This document shows positions 8,061 through 16,804 of a stretch of DNA of 64,000 nucleotides, piece by piece; within the stretch, counting starts at the first letter, position 1, and each line of letters begins with the position of its first letter. A model generated the notes under the pieces. The model was not told the origin of the DNA, made no database searches, and saw nothing but the letters and a program-made list of their open reading frames with translations. The stretch spans positions 744,001 to 808,000 of the forward strand of contig NZ_JAMXST010000002.1 of assembly GCF_024124905.1 (NCBI RefSeq), read 5' to 3'. This stretch comes from Cellulosimicrobium cellulans (lineage in GTDB: Bacteria > Actinomycetota > Actinomycetes > Actinomycetales > Cellulomonadaceae). The position numbers were made by a program, and so were the translations under genes.

Positions 8061-9317
8061 ATGAGCCGCGGTCCGCGCGCGAGCGTCCGCCGCGACTGGG
8101 GCGACGACGAGGAGGGGTGCTCGATCCTCCACGTCGACATGGACGCGTTCTTCGCGTCCGTCGAGCTCGCCCGGCGCCCCCAGCTCGTCGGTCGCCCGGT
8201 GATCGTCGGCGGCGCGGAACGGGGTGTCGTCCTCGCGGCGACGTACGAGGCGCGGGCCTTCGGTGTCCACTCGGCGATGCCGATGGTGACGGCGCGCCGC
8301 CTGTGCCCGCAGGCGATCGTCGTCCCGCCGGACCACACGCGGTACCACGAGGTCTCCCGGTCCGTCATGGCGGCGATCGGCGAGATCACGGCGCTCGTGG
8401 AGCAGGTGAGCGTCGACGAGGCGTTCCTCGACGTGAGCGGGGCCCGGCGACGGCTCGGGCCGCCGACGCGGATCGCGGCCGAGCTGCGGCGCCGCGTGCG
8501 GGCCGAGCACGGCATCACCTGCTCGGTCGGCATCGCGACGAACAAGTTCGTCGCCAAGCTGGCCTCGACGCACGCGAAGCCGGACGGCGTGCTCCTCGTG
8601 CCGGCCGCGGCCACGGTCCCGTTCCTGCGCACGCTGCCCGTGGGCGCGCTGTGGGGGGTGGGGGAGCGGACCGAGAGCGCCCTCGCGCAGTGGGGCATCC
8701 GGACCGTCGCCGAGCTGGCCGACACGGACGTCGCCTCCCTCCAGGCAGCGGTCGGCAAGGTCGCGGGCGCGCACCTGCACGACCTCGCGTGGGGGCGCGA
8801 CCCCCGGCCGGTCGAGCCCGAGCGGTCGGAACGGAGCATCGGCGCCGAGACGACGTTCGCCCACGACCTGCGCGACCTCACGGCGGTCCAGGCGCGCGTC
8901 CTGGAGCTCGCGGACCGGTGCGCGGGCCGGCTGCGCCACCAGGGTCTCGTCGCACGCAACGTGAGCGTGAAGGTCCGCACGAGCGACTTCCGCACCGTCA
9001 CCCGCGCGCGGACCCTCGGCGCCCCGACGGACGTCGCGCGGGAGATCTACCTCGTGGCACGGGAGCTCGTCTCGAGCGTCGACCTGCGGGGCCTGGCCGT
9101 CCGGCTCGTGGGGGTCCGCGCGGAGGGTCTCGAGCCGCGCGCGGAGGCCGTCGTGCAGCCCACGCTCGAGGAGGCCGTCGAGGAGACGAGCGCGGCGCGG
9201 CGCCGCGTGGAGGAGGCCGTCGACGCGGTCCGAGGGCGGTTCGGCGTGAGATCCATCGCCATGGGGCCCGCCAGGGCCCGCTCGACTACCACCCCCGCGG
9301 ATGTCGATCTATCCTGA
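8061..9317 (+). CDS. dinB: DNA polymerase IV (Y-family translesion polymerase)
   Basis: The 418-residue error-prone polymerase copies past damaged bases. The palm has catalytic D26 (HVDMDAFFASVE) and the D119/E120 pair (SVDEAFLDVSG). YEARAFGV (fingers) follows the first strand, the thumb helix-hairpin-helix (VGALWGVGERT) is present, and the little-finger domain spans about 255-375. All catalytic residues are present, so this is an active DinB rather than an ImuB-like inactive paralogue. I did not recognise a clear C-terminal beta-clamp-binding QxxLF motif. It lies second in the LexA-controlled operon. Confidence 0.93.
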   Translation: MSRGPRASVRRDWGDDEEGCSILHVDMDAFFASVELARRPQLVGRPVIVGGAERGVVLAATYEARAFGVHSAMPMVTARRLCPQAIVVPPDHTRYHEVSRSVMAAIGEITALVEQVSVDEAFLDVSGARRRLGPPTRIAAELRRRVRAEHGITCSVGIATNKFVAKLASTHAKPDGVLLVPAAATVPFLRTLPVGALWGVGERTESALAQWGIRTVAELADTDVASLQAAVGKVAGAHLHDLAWGRDPRPVEPERSERSIGAETTFAHDLRDLTAVQARVLELADRCAGRLRHQGLVARNVSVKVRTSDFRTVTRARTLGAPTDVAREIYLVARELVSSVDLRGLAVRLVGVRAEGLEPRAEAVVQPTLEEAVEETSAARRRVEEAVDAVRGRFGVRSIAMGPARARSTTTPADVDLS

Positions 9318-9354
9318 GGGTGACACACGACCAGCGTGGAGAAACGGGGTGCTC

Positions 9355-9750
9355 ATGCCTCTGTCTGAGTACGAGCAGCGGGTCTTGGAGCAGATGGAGC
9401 GCGCGCTCACCTCGGACGACCCGCGGTTGGCGAACACGCTCCAGGCGCCACGACGACGTTCGGCGCTGCGCTACGTCCTGGCCGGGGTCGGCGTGGTAGG
9501 CGGCCTCCTCCTCCTCGTGCTGGGTGCTGCGCTCTCGCAGACCTGGCTCGGGGTGATCGGCTTCGTCCTCATGTTCGGGGGCGTCGTCCTGGTCTTCCAG
9601 TCCCCGCGCTCGTCGCGCAAGGGACCGGTCGGGACCGTCGAGGCGGACGGCACCGTCCGCCCGGCCGCGCCGAGCAAGTCGACGCGCAAGCCGTTCCTCA
9701 GCCGACTGGAAGAGCGCTGGGACCGTCGGCGCGAGCAGGACGGTCGCTGA
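9355..9750 (+). CDS. DUF3040 small membrane protein
   Basis: The 131-residue actinobacterial protein of unknown function has the family opening MPLSEYEQRVLEQMERAL. Two membrane spans follow (about 44-64 and 68-88), then a basic C-terminal tail. In-frame GTG at 9349 and ATG at 9301 exist, but the ATG at 9355 matches the family N-terminus and has GGAGAAACGGGG upstream. A TATCCT at 9310-9315 may be its -10. Its last 53 bases overlap, antisense, the end of the convergent transglutaminase gene. DUF3040 genes commonly lie just upstream of the dcw cluster in actinobacteria. Confidence 0.85.
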   Translation: MPLSEYEQRVLEQMERALTSDDPRLANTLQAPRRRSALRYVLAGVGVVGGLLLLVLGAALSQTWLGVIGFVLMFGGVVLVFQSPRSSRKGPVGTVEADGTVRPAAPSKSTRKPFLSRLEERWDRRREQDGR

Positions 9751-11998
9751 GCGATCCCTCGACCGCGTCGACCGCCGCGTCGACGAGCTCCTGGAGCCGC
9801 TCCGGGCGGGTGACCGTCCGCGGTTCCGGGGCGTAACGCTCGGCCTCGAGGGCAGACGCCAGCCCGGCGACCGCCTCGGCCACGTCCTCGTCGCGCGGGT
9901 GCTGCCCGCGACGCGCCTGCAGGCTCGCGACGACGGCGGCGGGAACGCGGCGGGGAGTCGTGGACGTCGGCCACCGCACGTCGAGCGCCCCGAGCCTGTC
10001 GACGAGCTCGTCCCACGCGTCCTCGGCGTCACGCAGGCTCGGCGTCTCGGACCGACGCCGCAGCACGAGCCACAGCGCCCCGCCGACGGCGACCGCGACG
10101 AGGAGCGCGACCCCCACGACGAGCGGCCACGGCGCGCCCTCGTCCGCACCGCCGCCGGTCGTCCCACCGGTCCCGGACGTCGTGGGTGCCGGGCTCGCGG
10201 GGGCCGAGGGCGCCCCGGTCGTCGCACCGGGGGTCGGCACGTTGCCCGGGTCCTGCGGGCCTCCCGGGGTGACGGCCACGGGCGTCGCCCAGCGCGGCGT
10301 CGGCCCCGTCTGCTGGGCCGGGGTCGGCTCGAACCGCACCCAGCCCTGGCCCGGGAACCAGAGCTCCGGCCAGGCGTGGGAGTCGCGGCCGGTGACCTGG
10401 AAGCTCGAGTCGTCGACGCGCTCGCCCGGCAGGAACCCGACGCCGAGGCGCGCGGGGATCCCGAGGGTCCGCGCCATCATCGTCATCGACGTCGCGAACT
10501 GGACGCAGTAGCCCGTGCGGTCCTGGAGGAAGTCCCAGACCGCGTCGCCGGAGTCGCCCGGGGGCACCTCGGTCGAGTACGTGAACTGCGAGACGTCGCG
10601 GAAGTACGTCTGCAGCGCGAGCGCCTGGTCGTAGCGGGTCGGCGCCCCCTCGACGACCGCGGCCGCCAGGTCGCGGATGTCCTGCTCGTGCTCGGTCGCC
10701 GGGACGTCGAGGTAGTTGGGGTCGTCCGGGTCCGCGCCGCTCGCCCCGCGGAGCGACTCCGCGTCGAGGGGGCGGGAGAAGACCGCGAGCTCGTAGGCGG
10801 TGCCCGCGCCGGTGGGCTGCTCGCCGAGCACCTCGTCGCGGACGTCGTCGTACGACCAGTCGCCGTCGATGTCCACGGTGCGGGGCTCGGTCGGGAGGGG
10901 GAGCTTCGTGTCCCGCAGCGACTCGAGCGTGACACGCACGGAGGTCGGCTCCTCGACCCCGCCGGGGTCGGTGGGCCACAGCATCTGATCGGCCGCCTCT
11001 ATCGGGGTGCCGTCGCGGTCCGCGCCGCGCCGCCAGTTGGTGCCGTCGAAGCCCGTGAGGGTGAACACGCGGAGCGGGCCGACCTCGTCGCCGTCGGTGC
11101 GGTAGCGCAGCACGACCTCGCCCGAGCGCTCGGCGAGGTCGCGCCGCATGTCCAGGTCGTCCGAGAGCCGCACGGTCTGCCCGGTCGACGAGAAGAGCCG
11201 GGACCACGACGCCGACGCGACCTCGGGGAGAGAAGCGCTCGCCGACCCGAGGCCCAGGGCGACGACCGCGACGGCGACCGCGACGACGAGCGCCCCGGCG
11301 GCACGCAGGCCACCGGCCGCACGGTCCTCGGCCCGTCGCGCGGCCGCGCCACGCCGCACGGTGCGGTGCGGGTTGTCGACCGCGAGGAGCAGGACCAGCG
11401 CCGTCACGGTCACGACGAACGCCAGGGGCGGGATCTCGCCCATGATGACGAGTCCGGGGACCCACAGCGCGAGGAGCGGCACCGCGACGCCCGCACCCAG
11501 CCGGAGACCGCCGGCCATGAGGTCGGCGACGAGGAACACGACGACGGCGCCGCCGACGGCCATGAGCGCGATCGGCAGGCTCGGGTCGATGGGGGCGACC
11601 TCGGCGAGCGTGAGGTCCCGCGCGGTGGAGAGCCGGGACAGGACCCGGTCGACGTTCGAGAGGCCGATGAGCAGGGAGAACCGGTCGGTCGGGCCGCCGT
11701 AGAGCCCGAGCAGGGCCCAGAGCCCGACGACGAGCCCGGCGAGCGAGGGGAGCAGCGCGGCCGGCGGGGCGAGGGTCTCCCCGCGAGCGGCGTGGCCGCG
11801 CTCGAGGGCGTACCGCGAGACGCCGGTCACGAGGGCCAGGACCGCGATGGTCCGCACGGCGGTGCCGGTCCAGCCGCCCGGACCGATGACGCTGCCGAGC
11901 GCGTAGGTCGACGCCGTGACCGCGACGGCGACGAGCGCGGTCGTCGCGAGCACGCGGAGGCCGACCGAGGTCGTGGAGTCGGGGCGGGACGTGGTCAT
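9698..11998 (-). CDS. TgpA-type membrane transglutaminase-like protein
   Basis: The 766-residue protein has about six N-terminal membrane spans (roughly 15-245), an extracytoplasmic transglutaminase-like cysteine-protease-fold domain, a Thr/Pro/Gly linker, one more membrane span (about 630-650) and a cytoplasmic tail. The catalytic Cys lies in DRTGYCVQFATSM and the His in RDSHAWPELWF. FEPTPA occupies the third catalytic position (Glu where many relatives have Asp). Family members are thought to modify or cleave proteins at the cell surface, with no defined substrate. The ATG overlaps the upstream DUF58 stop (ATGA). It is the last gene of the MoxR-DUF58-TgpA operon. Confidence 0.88.
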   Translation of the reverse strand: MTTSRPDSTTSVGLRVLATTALVAVAVTASTYALGSVIGPGGWTGTAVRTIAVLALVTGVSRYALERGHAARGETLAPPAALLPSLAGLVVGLWALLGLYGGPTDRFSLLIGLSNVDRVLSRLSTARDLTLAEVAPIDPSLPIALMAVGGAVVVFLVADLMAGGLRLGAGVAVPLLALWVPGLVIMGEIPPLAFVVTVTALVLLLAVDNPHRTVRRGAAARRAEDRAAGGLRAAGALVVAVAVAVVALGLGSASASLPEVASASWSRLFSSTGQTVRLSDDLDMRRDLAERSGEVVLRYRTDGDEVGPLRVFTLTGFDGTNWRRGADRDGTPIEAADQMLWPTDPGGVEEPTSVRVTLESLRDTKLPLPTEPRTVDIDGDWSYDDVRDEVLGEQPTGAGTAYELAVFSRPLDAESLRGASGADPDDPNYLDVPATEHEQDIRDLAAAVVEGAPTRYDQALALQTYFRDVSQFTYSTEVPPGDSGDAVWDFLQDRTGYCVQFATSMTMMARTLGIPARLGVGFLPGERVDDSSFQVTGRDSHAWPELWFPGQGWVRFEPTPAQQTGPTPRWATPVAVTPGGPQDPGNVPTPGATTGAPSAPASPAPTTSGTGGTTGGGADEGAPWPLVVGVALLVAVAVGGALWLVLRRRSETPSLRDAEDAWDELVDRLGALDVRWPTSTTPRRVPAAVVASLQARRGQHPRDEDVAEAVAGLASALEAERYAPEPRTVTRPERLQELVDAAVDAVEGSLSDRPARADGPSALPVG

Positions 11999-13335
11999 CG
12001 TGAGCCCTCCACGAGCAGGGTCCAGGCGTGCTCCAGGGACGCCGACGGGTCGACGAGCGCGGCGTGCCACCCGGTCGAGCGCAGGGCCGCGACCGTCTCG
12101 AGGGCGTCCGCGTGCTCGGGCGCCCAGGGACGAGCGCTCACCACGAGCGCGCGGTGCAGGCCGTCCCCGGCCATGGCCGCGACCGTGTGCCGGGCGACCG
12201 AGCCGAGCGGGCCGAGCACCGCGACGGTGATCTCGCCCGGGCGCCGGTCCCGCCGCAGCGCCTCGGACGTCGCGACGACCGAGCGGTCGGCGTCCGCGAC
12301 GACGTGGTGCCCGTGCAGGTCGACGGTGGCGTCCAGGAGGTCGGCCGGGCCCTCGCCCGAGCGGTTGACGCGGAAGCCCGTGCCGGACACGACCGGCGCG
12401 AGCGACGTCGGGACGAGCCGGACGGGGTGGCCGGCCTGGAGGAGCGACACGCCGATCGACGCCGCGCACTCGACCGCCCACTCGCCGTCGGCGAGCGCGC
12501 GCGGGCTCGACGCGGCGAGCTCCGGGTGGGGCAGCAGCCCGCGGTCGAGGAGGACGCTGACGGGCGGCAGGCCCGCGCTCTCGTCCGCGCGGACCATGAG
12601 CTGACCGTGCCGGGCCGCGCTGGCCCAGTGCACGCGCCGCGGGTCGTCGCCGGCGACGTAGTCGCGCAGCACCGAGTCGTCGCTCGACGCGAGCCGGGCG
12701 CCCGACGCGGAGCGCTCGTGCTCGCCGAACGCGCGCGACCCGCGGACGGGCAGCTCCACCGTGCGCGGCCACACGGCCACCGCGGTCGGCTCGCCGAGCT
12801 CCTGGGTCGCGCTGACCAGGCCGAACAGGTCGACCCGCGTCGTGAGCAGCGGGCCGAGCGGCCACCGCCCGCGGCGGAGGGGGCGCAGCCGGTAGCGCAC
12901 CGCGATGTGGTCGCCCACCGTCGCGACCTGGGCGCGCAGGGAGCCCTGGTCGCACAGCTCGTGCGCCGCCTGCTCGCTGATCCGCAGGCGGGCGAGCGTC
13001 GTGGCCGTGGACGACGTCGCCCGCGCGGCCGCGACCGTGAGGCGCGCCGTCGTGAACTGCCCGCGCACGGCGGGGTTCGGCTGGACGCGGCGCGACACGT
13101 GCAGGGCACCACGACCGCGGTCGATCCGACGGACGGCCATCCAGCACCAGGCGGCGCCGACGGCGAGCGCCCCGGCGACGCCGAGCCCGACGAGGTCGGG
13201 CAGCCCGAGCGTGACGCCCAGGACGGCGAGCGCGGCACCGGCGGCGAGCACCACCGTGCCGCGGCGGGTCAGGCGCGCGCTGGCGAGGCTCCTGCCCCTG
13301 CCGCGGAGCCGCGCGAGGAACGACGGGGCGCGCAC
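11995..13335 (-). CDS. DUF58 domain protein
   Basis: The 446-residue protein has a basic N-terminus, two adjacent membrane spans (about 27-45 and 47-67), a beta-rich segment and the DUF58 signature around LRDYVAGDDPRRVHWASAAR. The C-terminal half resembles a von Willebrand A-like fold. DUF58 proteins partner MoxR ATPases and are thought to be metal-ion-dependent scaffold or adaptor proteins. The GTG start at 13335 is one base after the MoxR stop, and its own stop overlaps tgpA. The gene order MoxR-DUF58-TgpA is a conserved bacterial set and supports joint function at the membrane. Confidence 0.88.
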   Translation of the reverse strand: MRAPSFLARLRGRGRSLASARLTRRGTVVLAAGAALAVLGVTLGLPDLVGLGVAGALAVGAAWCWMAVRRIDRGRGALHVSRRVQPNPAVRGQFTTARLTVAAARATSSTATTLARLRISEQAAHELCDQGSLRAQVATVGDHIAVRYRLRPLRRGRWPLGPLLTTRVDLFGLVSATQELGEPTAVAVWPRTVELPVRGSRAFGEHERSASGARLASSDDSVLRDYVAGDDPRRVHWASAARHGQLMVRADESAGLPPVSVLLDRGLLPHPELAASSPRALADGEWAVECAASIGVSLLQAGHPVRLVPTSLAPVVSGTGFRVNRSGEGPADLLDATVDLHGHHVVADADRSVVATSEALRRDRRPGEITVAVLGPLGSVARHTVAAMAGDGLHRALVVSARPWAPEHADALETVAALRSTGWHAALVDPSASLEHAWTLLVEGSR

Positions 13336-13336
13336 G

Positions 13337-14356
13337 TCAGCGTCGCTCGGTCGCGTCCAGGGCGGGGATCGGCGTCTGCGCCACGATCGACGCGACGACG
13401 GCCTCGGCGTCCTGGCCCGAGAGCCGGGCCTCCGTCGTGATGACGAGGCGATGCGCGAGCACGGGGACGGCGAGGTACTGGACGTCGTCGGGGAGCACGT
13501 GGTCGCGCCCCGCCATGGCCGCGAGGGACTTCGCCGCGCGCAGGAGCTGGAGCGTCGTGCGGGGCGAGGCGCCGAGCCGCAGGCCCGGGTGCTCGCGCGT
13601 CGCGGTGACGAGGGCGAGCACGTACCGCTTGACGGCGGTGGACGCGTAGACGGCCCGCGCGACCTCGGCGAACCGCAGGACGGCCGCGCCGGTCGTCACG
13701 GGGCGGAGGTGCGCCAGCGGGTTGTCCGACTCCTGCCGGTCCAGCATCCGGAGCTCGGCGTCGACGTCGGGGTAGCCGACGGTCAGCCGCGCCATGAAGC
13801 GGTCGCGCTGCGCCTCCGGGAGCGGGTAGGTGCCCTCCATCTCGACGGGGTTCTGCGTCGCGACGACGAGGAACGGGCTCGGCAGCGGGTGGGTGGTCCC
13901 GTCGACCGTCGTCTGTCCCTCCTCCATGCACTCGAGGAGCGCCGACTGCGTCTTGGGCGAGGCGCGGTTGATCTCGTCGCCGATGACGATGTTCGAGAAG
14001 ACGGGGCCGGGGCGGAACTCGAACTCGTGGTTCGCCGCGCGGTAGATGTTGACGCCGGTGAGGTCGCTCGGCAGGAGGTCCGGCGTGAACTGGATGCGGC
14101 CGACCTTGCAGTCGATCGTGCGGGCCAGCGCCTTGGCGAGCGTCGTCTTGCCGACGCCGGGGACGTCCTCGATGAGGAGGTGACCCTGGGCGAGGAGGAC
14201 GGCGACGGTGACCGTCACGAGGTCCGGCCGGCCCGTGACCACGGACTCGATGCCGGAGCGGATCCGGCCCGTGGTCTCGACCAGCTCGTCGAGTCCCGCG
14301 AGGGGGCTGCCCCCGGGCTCGTCGGAGGGCGCGACAGGGGCGATGTCGGGGAGCAC
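13337..14356 (-). CDS. MoxR family AAA+ ATPase
   Basis: The 339-residue cytoplasmic ATPase chaperone has Walker [17 protein letters not shown], Walker [16 protein letters not shown], sensor 1 [18 protein letters not shown] (a MoxR signature) and an arginine finger in the same region. The C-terminal lid is typical of the family. The GTG at 14356 is preferred over upstream in-frame starts because GGAGG sits 5 bases before it and the upstream extension is low-complexity Arg/Pro. It heads the MoxR-DUF58-TgpA operon and is divergent from mraZ. A TAGGCT -10-like box at 14416-14421 on the minus strand would give a leader of about 53 bases. Confidence 0.9.
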   Translation of the reverse strand: MLPDIAPVAPSDEPGGSPLAGLDELVETTGRIRSGIESVVTGRPDLVTVTVAVLLAQGHLLIEDVPGVGKTTLAKALARTIDCKVGRIQFTPDLLPSDLTGVNIYRAANHEFEFRPGPVFSNIVIGDEINRASPKTQSALLECMEEGQTTVDGTTHPLPSPFLVVATQNPVEMEGTYPLPEAQRDRFMARLTVGYPDVDAELRMLDRQESDNPLAHLRPVTTGAAVLRFAEVARAVYASTAVKRYVLALVTATREHPGLRLGASPRTTLQLLRAAKSLAAMAGRDHVLPDDVQYLAVPVLAHRLVITTEARLSGQDAEAVVASIVAQTPIPALDATERR

Positions 14357-14415
14357 GGAGACCTCCGTCGTCGGTGGCGCAGGGCCGCGGACCAGGGAGA
14401 CCGCGGGTGGGAAAG

Positions 14416-14421
14416 AGCCTA
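14416..14421 (-). promoter_or_regulatory. Candidate -10 box of the MoxR operon
   Basis: Read on the minus strand this is TAGGCT, 59 bases before the MoxR GTG. No good -35 is present. The rest of the MoxR-mraZ intergenic region (14357-14675, about 319 bases) holds no gene; its right half carries the MraZ-type repeats. Confidence 0.4.
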
Positions 14422-14589
14422 GTGGACCGCCAGCCGTGCGCCGAGCGTCGTCGCGCGAGCGGGACGCGCCGCGCCGGCGCGCGCCCGCCGCGGGGGCCTG
14501 CGGGCGGGCCGCCGCCGCGACGCGCCATGGGGAGCACTCCCCTCCACCGCGCTCCACGCGCCTGACCTGCGGAGATCCTGCGAAGGCGG

Positions 14590-14642
14590 GTGAAAGCCGG
14601 TGGATTCACCGAGAGCGGTGGAGGGAAGTGGAGTACCGTGGA
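14590..14642 (+). promoter_or_regulatory. MraZ operator: 10-bp-phased GTGGA repeats upstream of mraZ
   Basis: GTGGA occurs at 14618, 14628 and 14638, exactly 10 bases apart. An additional pair GTGAA/GTGGA at 14590 and 14600 is also 10 bases apart. MraZ rings bind tandem TGGG/GTGG-type repeats with one-turn spacing and repress their own operon, so this is very likely the autoregulatory operator. It lies 34-86 bases before the mraZ ATG. Confidence 0.85.
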
Positions 14643-14675
14643 GGAGAAGGGAGCAGGAGAGGAGGTGCCTGGTGC

Positions 14676-15152
14676 ATGTCCGGTTTCGTGGACGACGTGC
14701 TCGGCGGTTCCTCCGGCCTGCTCCTGGGCACCTTCACGCCACGGCTGGACGACAAGGGGAGGCTCATCCTCCCCGCGAAGTTCCGGTCGCGGCTCGCACC
14801 GGGTCTCGTCATGACGCGGGGGCAGGAGCGCTGTCTGTTCCTGCTGCCGATGGACGAGTTCCGGCGCATGTACGACCAGATCCGGCAGGCGCCGGTGACG
14901 AGCAAGCAGGCCCGGGACTACCTGCGCGTCTTCCTCTCGGGGGCGAGCGACGAGATCCCGGACAAGCAGGGACGCGTCTCGATCCCCGCGCCCCTGCGGG
15001 CGTACGCGGGGCTCGACCGCGACGTCGCCGTGATCGGCGCCGGCACGCGGGTGGAGATCTGGGACGCGCAGGCGTGGGAGACGTATCTCGCGGAGCAGGA
15101 GTCGGCGTACTCCGACACCGCGGAGGAGGTGTTCCCGGACCTGCGCTTCTAG
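14676..15152 (+). CDS. mraZ: Transcriptional repressor MraZ
   Basis: The 158-residue protein holds two AbrB-like repeats: [21 protein letters not shown] (start of the first) and [21 protein letters not shown] (start of the second), each with the DxxGR DNA-contact core. It assembles as a ring, binds phased repeats and represses the dcw operon. The chosen ATG gives about 15 residues before the usual N-terminus and has GGAGG 10 bases upstream; no closer start fits. It is the first gene of the division cluster. A 177-base gap to rsmH contains no gene. Confidence 0.93.
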   Translation: MSGFVDDVLGGSSGLLLGTFTPRLDDKGRLILPAKFRSRLAPGLVMTRGQERCLFLLPMDEFRRMYDQIRQAPVTSKQARDYLRVFLSGASDEIPDKQGRVSIPAPLRAYAGLDRDVAVIGAGTRVEIWDAQAWETYLAEQESAYSDTAEEVFPDLRF

Positions 15153-15329
15153 GGTCACCCCCGGCTCCCGCACGGTGAGGCCTCCTCCCGCCCGGTCTGA
15201 CGCACTTCCCCGGCGCCAGAAAGGACGCGGAGGGAGACCTGACCGTACGGGGCCGGGCCGACGAGGAGCACCACCCGGCGGCGCGTCCCGCGCCACCCGG
15301 CCACCGACCAGCACGGAGAGGAGACGGAC

Positions 15330-16364
15330 ATGACGAGCACTCCCGACGACGCCGCCGAGCGGCACGTCCCGGTCCTCCTCCAGCGGTGCGTCGACCTCCT
15401 CGCTCCGGCGCTGGCGCAGCCCGGCGCCGTCCTCGTGGACTGCACGCTCGGGATGGGCGGGCACACCGAGGCGGTCCTGGAGCAGGTCCCGACCGCGCGC
15501 GTCGTCGGCATCGACCGCGACCCCGAGGCCATCGCGCGCGCGTCGCGCCGTCTCGAGCGCTTCGGCGACCGGTTCCGCGCGGTGCACGCCGTCTACGACG
15601 AGATCGGCGAGGTCGTGGCCGACGTCGTCGGCGGGCCGGTCCAGGGCGTGCTCATGGACCTCGGCGTCTCGTCGCTGCAGATCGACGAGGCGGACCGCGG
15701 GTTCTCCTACGCGCACGACGCGCCGCTCGACATGCGCATGGACGCGACGACCGGCCAGACGGCCGCCGACGTCCTCAACACCTACGACGAGCGCGCGCTC
15801 ACGCGGATCCTGCGCGACTACGGCGAGGAGCGGTTCGCGCAGCGCGTCGCCCGGGCGATCGTCCGACGTCGCGAGCAGCGCCCGTGGGAGCGCAGCGCCG
15901 AGCTCGTCGAGGTCGTCCGCGGGGCGATCCCCGCGGCGACGCGCACGACGGGCGGGAACCCGGCCAAGCGCACCTTCCAGGCGCTGCGGATCGAGGTGAA
16001 CGGCGAGCTCGAGGTCCTCGAGCGCGCGGTCCCCGCCGCGGTGGACGTGCTCGCCGTCGGGGGACGCATCGTCGTCGAGTCGTACCACTCGCTCGAGGAC
16101 CGGATCGTCAAGCGGGTGCTGGCCGCGGGGGCGACCGTCAGCGCCCCGCCCGGGCTGCCCGTGGTGCCGGAGGACGACCAGCCCTACCTGCGGCTCCTCA
16201 CCCGGGGCGCGGAGGAGGCACCCGCGGAGGAGCGGGAGTCCAACCCGCGCTCCGCGTCCGTCCGGCTCCGCGCCGCCGAGCGGACCCGACCCACGCCGCA
16301 GCACCGGCGCCCGACGCACCGCCAGACCGACCGACCGCACGACCCGGGGGAGAGGACACGATGA
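15330..16364 (+). CDS. rsmH: 16S rRNA (cytosine-1402-N4)-methyltransferase RsmH
   Basis: The 344-residue SAM-dependent enzyme methylates N4 of C1402 in the decoding centre of 16S rRNA. It opens with [14 protein letters not shown], then [15 protein letters not shown] (SAM-binding), [21 protein letters not shown] and DMRMD, with a C-terminal [15 protein letters not shown] signature. The last 30 residues are a poorly conserved polar tail. GAGAGGAGACGG precedes the ATG. Its stop overlaps the ftsL start. It is always near mraZ in this cluster. Confidence 0.95.
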   Translation: MTSTPDDAAERHVPVLLQRCVDLLAPALAQPGAVLVDCTLGMGGHTEAVLEQVPTARVVGIDRDPEAIARASRRLERFGDRFRAVHAVYDEIGEVVADVVGGPVQGVLMDLGVSSLQIDEADRGFSYAHDAPLDMRMDATTGQTAADVLNTYDERALTRILRDYGEERFAQRVARAIVRRREQRPWERSAELVEVVRGAIPAATRTTGGNPAKRTFQALRIEVNGELEVLERAVPAAVDVLAVGGRIVVESYHSLEDRIVKRVLAAGATVSAPPGLPVVPEDDQPYLRLLTRGAEEAPAEERESNPRSASVRLRAAERTRPTPQHRRPTHRQTDRPHDPGERTR

Positions 16365-16804
16365 GCGCACAGAGGTCGACCGCCGCCCGCCCGCTCCCGC
16401 GCACGGCGCGCCCGGCACCGCGCCCGTCGCTCACGGCGCTGCCGGGTGGCGCGTCCGAGCGCGCGCTCCGCTCGCGGCTCGAGATCGTCCGCGCGCCGCT
16501 GCAGGCGCGGTCCAAGATCCCGTTCCTCGTCGTCTGCATGTCGATCCTCGGTGCCGCGCTCCTGTGTGCTCTCCTGGTGAACACGACGATGGCGCGCAAC
16601 TCCTACGAGATGTCGGAGCTGCGCCGGGAGGTGAGCCGCGTGGCCCAGGACACGCAGAGCCTGCAGGCGCAGGTCGATGCCCGGAAGACCTCGCTGCCGG
16701 ACACCGCGGCGTCCCTCGGCATGGTTCCCGCGGAGGACCCCGCGATGCTCCGGCTGTCCGACGGCACGGTCGTCGGCGGCGTGCTGGAGGAGGCCGGGCA
16801 GTGA
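16361..16804 (+). CDS. ftsL: Cell division protein FtsL
   Basis: The 147-residue bitopic protein has a Pro/Arg-rich cytoplasmic N-terminus (about 1-50), one membrane span (about 53-76, [20 protein letters not shown]) and an extracytoplasmic leucine-zipper-like coiled coil (about 80-115). FtsL, with FtsB and FtsQ, activates the FtsW-FtsI synthase. Assignment rests on topology and on position between rsmH and ftsI, since FtsL sequences diverge widely. It overlaps both neighbours by 4 bases. Confidence 0.85.
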   Translation: MSAQRSTAARPLPRTARPAPRPSLTALPGGASERALRSRLEIVRAPLQARSKIPFLVVCMSILGAALLCALLVNTTMARNSYEMSELRREVSRVAQDTQSLQAQVDARKTSLPDTAASLGMVPAEDPAMLRLSDGTVVGGVLEEAGQ

